Shown here one piece after another: positions 35,219 through 41,832 of a DNA stretch of 64,000 nt (its first letter is position 1; each line of letters starts with the position of its first letter). The stretch is from Gluconacetobacter takamatsuzukensis (lineage in GTDB: Bacteria > Pseudomonadota > Alphaproteobacteria > Acetobacterales > Acetobacteraceae): assembly GCF_014174275.1 (NCBI RefSeq), contig NZ_JABEQK010000007.1, forward strand, positions 62,001 through 126,000. The letters are read 5' to 3'. The position numbers and the translations under genes are program-made. The notes below the pieces were generated by a model. That model had not been told where the DNA came from and did not search any database. It saw only the letters and a list, made by a program, of their open reading frames with translations.

Positions 35219-35686
35219 GTGGACATCCAGCAGCTCAGGCACCTGATCGACCTGCTCGCCCGCTCCCCGCTCCAGGAACTGGAGATCACGGAAGGCGGCC
35301 AGTCCATCCGCCTGACCCGTGGTCCGAGCGGGGGCACGACCGGGGCCGGGGCCGGGGCCGGGGCAGGGGCCGCGTCCGCCGATCCGGCCGCCGGAGCTGC
35401 CGGATCTCCCGCCCCCCCACCACAGGCCGCCCCGGCCCCGCCGCCCGAGGCCCCGCGCATCATCACGGCCCCCACCTACGGCGTCTTCCATCTCTCCCCC
35501 TCCCCGGGGACCCCGCCCTATGTCGCGGTGGGGCAGGATGTCCAGGCGGGCCAGCAGGTAGGACTGGTAGAAGCGATGAAAGTCTTCAACGCCGTCAAGG
35601 CCGCCCTGTCGGGCCGGGTCGCGCAGATCCTCGTCGAGGACGGCGCGGAAGTCGAGGCAGGCACCCCCCTGTTCCGCCTGGCATGA
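35219..35686 (+). CDS. accB: Biotin carboxyl carrier protein
   Basis: 155-residue BCCP. N-terminal helical domain (DIQQLRHLIDLLARSPLQEL), a Gly/Ala/Pro-rich linker (residues about 40-80, containing Gly-Ala repeats from a GGGGCC tandem), then the biotinyl domain with the biotin-accepting lysine in VEAMKVFN. GTG start at 35219, 5 bp after the SDR stop; accC overlaps its stop by 4 bp. The genome must also hold a housekeeping accB, so this is probably a pathway-specific carrier. Confidence 0.93.
   Translation: MDIQQLRHLIDLLARSPLQELEITEGGQSIRLTRGPSGGTTGAGAGAGAGAASADPAAGAAGSPAPPPQAAPAPPPEAPRIITAPTYGVFHLSPSPGTPPYVAVGQDVQAGQQVGLVEAMKVFNAVKAALSGRVAQILVEDGAEVEAGTPLFRLA
35342..35371 (+). repeat. In-frame GGGGCC hexanucleotide repeat in accB linker
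   Basis: Five units of GGGGCC (the fourth reads GGGGCA) encode alternating Gly-Ala in the BCCP linker. Unit length is a multiple of three, so copy changes alter linker length without a frameshift. Confidence 0.85.
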
Positions 35687-37047
35687 GCGCGCGCCGCTTC
35701 GACCGGGTGCTCATCGCCAATCGCGGCGAAATCGCCCTGCGCATCCAGCGCGCCTGCCGCGCCCTGGGGCTGGAAACGGTCGCCGTCCATTCCGAGGCCG
35801 ACGCCGAAAGCCGCCATGTCCGCCAGGCCGACATCGCCCTGTGCATCGGCCCCGCCCCGGCGGCCCGCTCCTATCTCGATGCCGAATCCCTGCTGCTGGC
35901 CGCCCGCGCCACCGGCGCCTCGGCCATCCACCCCGGCTACGGCTTCCTCTCGGAAAACGCGGCCTTCGCCGACGCGGTCGAGGATGGGGGCCTCACCTTC
36001 ATCGGCCCCACCGGCGCCTCCATCCGCATGATGGGCGACAAGATCACGGCCAAGCGCGCCATGCGCGATGCCGGCGTCCCCTGCGTCCCCGGCTCCGACG
36101 GCCCCCTGCCGCCCGAAATGGACGCCATCCACGCCATGGCGGCCCAGGTCGGCTTCCCCGTCATCGTCAAGGCCTCGGGCGGCGGCGGCGGACGCGGCAT
36201 GCGCGTGGTCTGGAACGCGGACGAGCTGGAACAGGCCGTCACCCTCACGGCCAAGGAAGCCCAGCAGGCCTTCGGCAACCCCACGCTGTATCTCGAACGC
36301 TTCATGCAGAAGCCCCGCCATATCGAAATCCAGGTCCTGTGCGACACGCACGGCACGGCCCTGTGGCTGGGCGCCCGCGACTGCTCCCTGCAACGGCGCC
36401 ACCAGAAGGTGCTGGAGGAAGCCCCGGCCCCCGGCATCTCCCCCGATATCATCGCCGATATCGGCGAACGCTGCGCCCAGGCCTGCCGCCGCATCGGCTA
36501 TCGCGGCGCCGGCACGTTCGAATTCCTCTACGAAGACGGCATCTTCGCCTTCATCGAGATGAACACCCGCGTCCAGGTGGAACACCCGATTACCGAGGCC
36601 ACCACCGGCATCGACATCGTCGCTGCCCAGCTCCAGATCGCCCAGGGCGAAAAACTGGCCATCCGCCAGCAGGATATCGCAACCCTCGGCCACGCGATCG
36701 AATGCCGCATCAATGCCGAGGATCCGCGCACCTTCATGCCGTCCCCCGGCCGCATCACCAGCTGGGACCTGCCGGGCGGCCCCGGCATCCGCATCGATAC
36801 CCATGTCACCGCCGGCTACACCGTCCAGCCCTATTACGACTCGCTGATCGGCAAGGTCATCGCCCACGGCGCCACCCGCCAGCAGGCCATCGCCCGCCTG
36901 CGCGTGGCCCTGGCCGAAATGCAGGTGCAGGGCGTCTCCACCAACATCCCCCTGCACCAGGACATCCTGGCCGACCCGCACTTCCAGCAAGGCGGCGTCG
37001 ACATCCATTATCTCGAACGCTGGCTCGCGGAGAGGGCAACCCCATGA
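35683..37047 (+). CDS. accC: Biotin carboxylase
   Basis: 454-residue ATP-grasp biotin carboxylase that carboxylates BCCP-biotin with bicarbonate and ATP. RVLIANRGEIALRIQRACRA start, ATP loop KASGGGGGRGMRV, IEMNTRVQVEHPITE with catalytic Glu/Arg, and the C-terminal domain. Full length for AccC. ATG overlaps the accB stop and its own stop overlaps the next gene (ATGA). With the neighbouring pxpC carboxyltransferase-like subunit it suggests a carboxylase other than acetyl-CoA carboxylase. Confidence 0.96.
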   Translation: MSARRFDRVLIANRGEIALRIQRACRALGLETVAVHSEADAESRHVRQADIALCIGPAPAARSYLDAESLLLAARATGASAIHPGYGFLSENAAFADAVEDGGLTFIGPTGASIRMMGDKITAKRAMRDAGVPCVPGSDGPLPPEMDAIHAMAAQVGFPVIVKASGGGGGRGMRVVWNADELEQAVTLTAKEAQQAFGNPTLYLERFMQKPRHIEIQVLCDTHGTALWLGARDCSLQRRHQKVLEEAPAPGISPDIIADIGERCAQACRRIGYRGAGTFEFLYEDGIFAFIEMNTRVQVEHPITEATTGIDIVAAQLQIAQGEKLAIRQQDIATLGHAIECRINAEDPRTFMPSPGRITSWDLPGGPGIRIDTHVTAGYTVQPYYDSLIGKVIAHGATRQQAIARLRVALAEMQVQGVSTNIPLHQDILADPHFQQGGVDIHYLERWLAERATP

Positions 37048-37475
37048 CCGGCAAGCCGCCCCTGCTCCCCGACCTCTCCACCCTCCCGGACGTCGCGGAA
37101 ATCGCCCAGATCACCACATGGCTGGCCGAGGCCGGCCTCGCCTCCATGGACCTGTCCAACGCGGCGGGCGCAAGGCTGCGCCTCACCGTCGCCCCATCGC
37201 CCGTCACGCCGCCGCCCGCCGCTCCGGCACCGGCCGAAACGATCACCGCCACCGCACCCTATTTCGGCCACCTCGCCCTGCGCCACCCGCTCCGGGCAGA
37301 GCCCTTCGCGCCCCTCGGCGCCACCGTGCGCAAGGGCGACACCATCGCGCTACTGACCCTCGATACGCTCCAGGTCCCCGTCACCGCACCAGCCGACGGC
37401 ATCGTGGCCGAAATTCTGGGGCAGGAGGGCGCGCTGGTCGGGTACGGGGCGGCGATCCTGAGTATCCGGCCGTGA
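37044..37475 (+). CDS. BCCP-like protein lacking the biotinyl lysine
   Basis: 143-residue protein with BCCP layout: N-terminal helical segment (LSTLPDVAEIAQITTWLAEAGL), Pro/Ala linker, and a C-terminal biotinyl/lipoyl-like barrel (LRAEPFAPLGATVRKGDTIA, then GIVAEILGQEGALVGYG). Where BCCP has EAMKV, this reads LDTLQVP, so no lysine is available for biotin. ATG overlaps accC's stop (ATGA). It may be a structural or docking partner for the carboxylase complex. A frameshift is unlikely because the fold continues to the natural end. Confidence 0.8.
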   Translation: MTGKPPLLPDLSTLPDVAEIAQITTWLAEAGLASMDLSNAAGARLRLTVAPSPVTPPPAAPAPAETITATAPYFGHLALRHPLRAEPFAPLGATVRKGDTIALLTLDTLQVPVTAPADGIVAEILGQEGALVGYGAAILSIRP

Positions 37476-37483
37476 CAGGTTTC

Positions 37484-37606
37484 GTTCTTTTTTGAAAAAA
37501 AGAACCAAAAAACCTTGATTCGTTCAGGGGCTTCGCGTGTTCCCGGCACAAAACTCCTGAACGAATAAAAGTCTTTTTGCTTCTTTTTCTTCAGAAAAAG
37601 AAGAAC
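37484..37606 (+). repeat. Convergent-gene repeat element, copy B
   Basis: Hairpin GTTCTTTTTT/AAAAAAGAAC, then CCAAAAAACC, a TTCGTTCAGG...CCTGAACGAA stem, GTCTTTTTGCTTC, and a second hairpin CTTCTTTTTC/GAAAAAGAAG. Lies exactly between the stop of the BCCP-like gene and that of the convergent aminotransferase (37608). See copies A and C. Confidence 0.85.
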
Positions 37607-37607
37607 C

Positions 37608-38810
37608 TCAAACAAGCCCCCCAACGAATTCCGCAATCCGCCGGCACCCCTCCCGCAGCGTATCGGTATCCGTGGCATAGGAAATCCGAAAGAACGGGCT
37701 CATCCCGTACGCCGCACCCTGCACGCTGGCCACCTGCTGTTCTTCCAGCAGCGCCATGACAAAATCCGTATCGCTGTCGATCTTCCGGCCCCCGGCCGAA
37801 ACCTTGCCCATGCAGGCACCGATATCGGGATAGACGTAGAAAGCCCCCTGCGGCGTGTGGCAGTGCAGCCCGGGGATGGCATTCAGCAGCCCCACGACCA
37901 GGTCGCGCCGCGCCTGATATTCCGCCGCCCGCACCTTCAGGTAATCCTGCGGCCCGTCCAGCGCGGCGATGGCGGCCGCCTGGGCAATGGTGTTGATGCC
38001 GCTGGTGGCCTGCCCCTGCATGTTGTTCATGGCCGCGATCAGGTCGCGCGGGCCACCGCAGAAGCCGACGCGCCAGCCGGTCATGGCATAGCTCTTCGAC
38101 ACACCGTTCACCGTCAGCACCCGGTCCTTCAGGCGCGGCTCGATTTCCGCCAGCGTATGGAAGGCAAAATCGTCATAGATCAGATGTTCGTAGATATCGT
38201 CGGTCAGCACCCACACATGCGGGTGCTTCATCAGCACGGCGGCAATCTCTTCCAGGTCCCGGCGCGGGCAGCAGGCGCCGGTCGGGTTGTTGGGGAAGTT
38301 CAGCACCAGCCATTTGGTCCGGGGCGTGATGGCGGCATCCAGGTCCGCCGGCAGCAGCCGGAAATCATTGTCGGCCGGGCAGGGCACCTGCACGATCCGC
38401 GCGCCCCCCAGCCGGGCAATGTCGGCATAGCTGATCCAGTAGGGGGTGGGCAGCACCACCTCGTCACCCGGATTGCAGGTGGCCATCATGGCATTATAGA
38501 TGATCTGCTTGGCCCCGTTGGCCACCAGGATCTCGTCGAGCGCATAATCCAGATGATTGTCGCGCAGGAATTTCCGCTGCACGGCCGCCTTCAGGGCCGG
38601 CTTGCCGGCCTGCGGCGGATATTTGGTGTCCCCGCCCAGCGCGGCGGCAATGGCGGCATCGACCACATGGTCGGGCGTGGGAAAATCCGGTTCGCCGGAG
38701 GACAGGCTGACAATCCGCGCCCCCTGCGCCTTCAGCGCCGACGCCTTGTCCGTCATGGCGGCGGACGCCGAAATCGCAATCCCATTCAGTCGGTCTGCAA
38801 AGCCAGGCAT
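37608..38810 (-). CDS. Aspartate-type aminotransferase (class I)
   Basis: 400-residue PLP enzyme of the aspartate/prephenate aminotransferase Ib group. SLSSGEPDFPTPDHVVDAA, NFPNNPTGACCPRRDLEE, TDDIYEHLIYDDF, and lysine in VNGVSKSYAMTGWRVGF. The start at 38810 has GGAG about 11 bp upstream; an earlier in-frame Met would add 18 residues. It diverges from aspartase across 203 bp containing a perfect palindrome. Aminotransferase plus aspartase would interconvert oxaloacetate, aspartate and fumarate (inference). Confidence 0.93.
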   Translation of the reverse strand: MPGFADRLNGIAISASAAMTDKASALKAQGARIVSLSSGEPDFPTPDHVVDAAIAAALGGDTKYPPQAGKPALKAAVQRKFLRDNHLDYALDEILVANGAKQIIYNAMMATCNPGDEVVLPTPYWISYADIARLGGARIVQVPCPADNDFRLLPADLDAAITPRTKWLVLNFPNNPTGACCPRRDLEEIAAVLMKHPHVWVLTDDIYEHLIYDDFAFHTLAEIEPRLKDRVLTVNGVSKSYAMTGWRVGFCGGPRDLIAAMNNMQGQATSGINTIAQAAAIAALDGPQDYLKVRAAEYQARRDLVVGLLNAIPGLHCHTPQGAFYVYPDIGACMGKVSAGGRKIDSDTDFVMALLEEQQVASVQGAAYGMSPFFRISYATDTDTLREGCRRIAEFVGGLV

Positions 38811-38912
38811 CGATGCTTTCTCCAGGCGCGATGGCATATGTGGCGCACAGGGCGCACCGGACAATCTAGGTCTTTTCGCATCCCCCGAGATACTGTCGAA
38901 AATAATCTGGCC

Positions 38913-38931
38913 CCATACAACTATTGTATGG
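38913..38931. promoter_or_regulatory. Perfect palindrome with ATAC-N7-GTAT core
   Basis: CCATACAA-CTA-TTGTATGG is a 19-bp perfect palindrome between the aminotransferase and aspartase genes. Its core ATAC-N7-GTAT is the recognition pattern known for LysR regulators such as BenM/CatM. A LysR gene lies at 40607-41542, beyond aspA. Confidence 0.75.
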
Positions 38932-39013
38932 TGAGGGGCGGCTCCGCCACCATTACGATGCAGATACGGTTCACCCGACGAACCGACCGGCCCCCACCCG
39001 AGGTACAGAATTC

Positions 39014-40480
39014 ATGGCGGACACGATACGCAACGACGACAGCGCCGCCCGCCCAGCCGCCTGCCGTATCGAGCGCGACCTGCTGGGCCCGGCCGAAATC
39101 CCCGCCGACGCCTTCTGGGGCGTCCATACCAGCCGGGCAATCGCCAATTTCCCCATCAGCGGCACCCCCATCGGCAGGTTTGCCGAACTGGTCCAGGCGC
39201 TGGCCATCGTCAAGCAGGCCGCCGCCCGCACCAACCACGCGCTGGGCGACCTGGACGGGGAACGCGCCGCGGCCATCGAGGCCGCCTGCATCCGCATCCG
39301 GCAGGACCGGCATTCTCACAGCCAGTTCGTCGTCGACGCCATGCAGGGCGGGGCGGGCACCTCGACCAACATGAACGCCAACGAGGTCATCGCCAACCTG
39401 GCGCTGGAGATCATGGGCCGGCCGAAGGGCGATTACGCCGCCCTCCACCCCAACGACCATGTCAACATGGCCCAGTCGACCAACGACGCCTATCCCACCG
39501 CCCTGCGCCTCGCCGCCCTGTTCGCGGTCGACCCCCTGCTGGACGCACTGGCGGCCCTGGCCGAGGCGCTGGACGCCAAGGCCCGGGAATTCGCCCCGAT
39601 CCTCAAGGTCGGCCGCACGCAGTTGCGCGACGCGGTGCCCATGACGCTGGGTCAGGAATTCGGCGCCTTCCGCAGCATGGTCCAGGCCGAAATCCGCAAC
39701 CTGCGCGCCCAGTCCGCCGCCTTCCTCCAGGTCAATCTCGGCGGCACCGCCATCGGCACCGGCATCAACACCCGCCCCGATCATGCGCGCCTCGTCACGG
39801 CGGAACTGGCCCGCCTGACCGGTCACCCGATCACATCCGCCCCCGATTTCATCGAGGCGACGTCCGATGTCGGCGCCTTCACCCAGTTTTCGGGCGCGCT
39901 GAAGCGGCTGGCCCTCAAACTGTCCAAGATCGCGGGCGACCTGCGCCTGCTCTCCAGCGGCCCGCGTGCCGGCCTGGGCGAAATCGTCCTGCCCGCCGTC
40001 CAGGCCGGCTCGTCGATCATGCCCGGCAAGATCAACCCGGTGATCCCGGAAATGGTCAGCCAGGTCGCCTACCTCGTCGCCGGGCACGATGTCACCATCA
40101 CCCTGTGCGCCGAAGGCGGCCAGCTCCAGTTGAATCCGTTCGAACCGATGATCAGCTATTGCCTGCTCTCGTCGATATCCCTGCTCACCCCGGCCATCGA
40201 CACGCTGCGCACCCGCTGCATCGCGGGGATTGCGGCCGACCGCGAACGATGCCGCGCACTATCCGACAACAGCCTCGGCGTCGTCACCGCCCTCGTCCCC
40301 GTGCTGGGGTACGAAACCTGCTCCGCCCTCGCCAGGCGTGCCCTGGCCGAAGGCAGCCGGATCGCCGACCTGGTGCTGGAAGAAGACCTGCTGTCGCGCG
40401 AAAGACTCACGGACCTCCTGAGCCCCGACCGGCTCACCAGCCCCAATCTCGGGAGCCTGAGCGTAGATGCGGACTGGTGA
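39014..40480 (+). CDS. aspA: Aspartate ammonia-lyase
   Basis: 488-residue fumarase/aspartase superfamily lyase, deaminating aspartate to fumarate and ammonia. CRIERDLLGPAEIPADAFWG start, AGTSTNMNANEVIANLALE (aspartase-like; fumarase reads GSGTQSNMN), HVNMAQSTNDAYPTA, and the mobile SS-loop signature GSSIMPGKINPVIPE. ATG at 39014 matches family N-termini. Distinguishing it from fumarase C rests on the AGTS motif and the K-INPV-PE variant, so aspartase is favoured but not proven. Confidence 0.88.
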   Translation: MADTIRNDDSAARPAACRIERDLLGPAEIPADAFWGVHTSRAIANFPISGTPIGRFAELVQALAIVKQAAARTNHALGDLDGERAAAIEAACIRIRQDRHSHSQFVVDAMQGGAGTSTNMNANEVIANLALEIMGRPKGDYAALHPNDHVNMAQSTNDAYPTALRLAALFAVDPLLDALAALAEALDAKAREFAPILKVGRTQLRDAVPMTLGQEFGAFRSMVQAEIRNLRAQSAAFLQVNLGGTAIGTGINTRPDHARLVTAELARLTGHPITSAPDFIEATSDVGAFTQFSGALKRLALKLSKIAGDLRLLSSGPRAGLGEIVLPAVQAGSSIMPGKINPVIPEMVSQVAYLVAGHDVTITLCAEGGQLQLNPFEPMISYCLLSSISLLTPAIDTLRTRCIAGIAADRERCRALSDNSLGVVTALVPVLGYETCSALARRALAEGSRIADLVLEEDLLSRERLTDLLSPDRLTSPNLGSLSVDADW

Positions 40481-40582
40481 GCGAGAGCGGCCCGCCGGGC
40501 CGCGCCCGTCGTCTGTTTCCGAGCACCGGCGCGCAGGAAACGCGCGTCGGATCGCCGCTAGTCCGCATTTACGCTCAGGCTC
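40453..40582. repeat. Long imperfect inverted repeat spanning the aspA stop, linked to the 162-bp family
   Basis: Arms GAGCCTGAGCGTAGATGCGGACT is 23 nt (40453-40475, final aspA codons) and its partner is 40560-40582; 22 of 23 positions pair. The loop (40521-40555) matches the inverse of 57205-57239 at 32 of 35 positions, and 40542-40580 matches 9196-9234 at 33 of 39. A dispersed element thus inserted at or formed the end of aspA. Confidence 0.7.
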
Positions 40583-40606
40583 TCACGCAGGCAGGGCAGG
40601 GGACTG

Positions 40607-41542
40607 TCAGGTGGCCTGCGTGCCCGGCCAGTTGCGCGACGTCGCCATGGCCCGCGCCAGATCGACCAGATGTTCCCGCACGGCGACCGAAGCCTCGGTT
40701 TCCGGCACCGTCTCGGGAATGCACAGCGACACGTCTTCCTGGATCACCGGGTTGCGCAGCGGGTGGATCTTCGACCGCCCGGGCACCACGATCCGGCTGG
40801 CGACCGACCAGGGCAGGATGGTACTGCCGATCCCCTGCGCAATCGCCTCCTGCAAGGTCGGCACCGCCTCGATCTCCGCGACGATATTGGGCACGAGCTG
40901 CTTGCGCAGAAACGCCATGTCGATCCGCTGGCGGACGAAATTGTGCCGCGGCGGCACAAGCAGCGGAATCTCGATGATGTCCGCAAGCTGCACCGCACCC
41001 GCGGAATCCTGCGGAAAATCCAGCGCTTCCGGCGCCAGAAGAAAAAAATCCTCCTTCATCAAGGGCGTAAACAAAACCCCCTTGATCGGCCCGGCCCCAT
41101 GGATCACCGCCATGTCCAGTCGCCCGGTCATGATCAGTTCGCTGTATATTTCGTCGAAACTCTCGGTCAGATGCAGCACCACCCCCGGCAGGCTGGTCCG
41201 CACCCGCTGGAGCAGATCGACCGCCAGCGTCGACCCGGCGCTATAGGGCGAAAGCCCGACGGAAACCTTCCCCACCAGCGGCCCCGCGCCAAGGGCAATC
41301 TCCGTCATCGCCCGGTCCAGCTGCTTGCTGATGGTCTGCGCGTGCCGGTACAGCTCCACCCCCGCCATCGTCGGCGTCACGCCGCTCTTGCTGCGGATCA
41401 CCAGTTTCTGCCGAAAGGTACTTTCCAGCGCCGCCAGCTGCTGGCTCAACGCGGGCTGGGCAATGTTCAGCAGGTCGGCAGCGCGGGAGATACTGCCGAG
41501 ATCTATAATTTTTACAAATGCCTGCAACCGTCTGATGTCCAA
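40607..41542 (-). CDS. LysR-family transcriptional regulator
   Basis: 311-residue LysR regulator. HTH MDIRRLQAFVKIIDLGSISR and AADLLNIAQPALSQQLAALE (residues about 20-40), followed by the typical effector-binding domain (GKVSVGLSPYSAGSTLAVDLL). Convergent with aspA and divergent from the second TonB receptor across 290 bp. Closest in style to Nac/Cbl-like regulators of nitrogen or sulfur metabolism. It is the nearest candidate to bind the ATAC-N7-GTAT site at 38913-38931. Confidence 0.92.
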   Translation of the reverse strand: MDIRRLQAFVKIIDLGSISRAADLLNIAQPALSQQLAALESTFRQKLVIRSKSGVTPTMAGVELYRHAQTISKQLDRAMTEIALGAGPLVGKVSVGLSPYSAGSTLAVDLLQRVRTSLPGVVLHLTESFDEIYSELIMTGRLDMAVIHGAGPIKGVLFTPLMKEDFFLLAPEALDFPQDSAGAVQLADIIEIPLLVPPRHNFVRQRIDMAFLRKQLVPNIVAEIEAVPTLQEAIAQGIGSTILPWSVASRIVVPGRSKIHPLRNPVIQEDVSLCIPETVPETEASVAVREHLVDLARAMATSRNWPGTQAT

Positions 41543-41732
41543 CTGTCACTCCGTATCGCGGGCATGGGGCACCCGATAGTAGGCATCGCCCCGCCCCCCG
41601 TCAACGAACACGCGCACCCCCGCCACCCCCGCCGGCCACGACCCATATGATTTAACTATGCTGCCATATTCATATCTGCATCGTAACTTCTGCATACGCA
41701 GTTGGTGTCGCTGTCTAAGATTTTCCCAAATC

Positions 41733-41753
41733 GCCCGTGGTGCGCCCACGGGC
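41733..41753. promoter_or_regulatory. Hairpin in the LysR / TonB-receptor divergent region
   Basis: GCCCGTGG/CCACGGGC (8-bp stem, 5-nt loop) lies 80 bp upstream of the receptor start. The rest of 41543-41832 holds AT-rich promoter-like sequence (41645-41690) but no sure -35/-10 pair. Confidence 0.35.
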
Positions 41754-41832
41754 CGGGCGGCCGCCGGTGTCATCGTGAACATCATGTTTCATAACAGGAA
41801 CATTCCTCAATCAAACCAGATGGGTGGCGAAT

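Noticed and set aside
39014-40480. Fumarase C
   Set aside because: AGTSTNMN and the INPVIPE loop fit aspartase better than the GSGTQSNMN/KVNPTQ pattern, though not conclusively.
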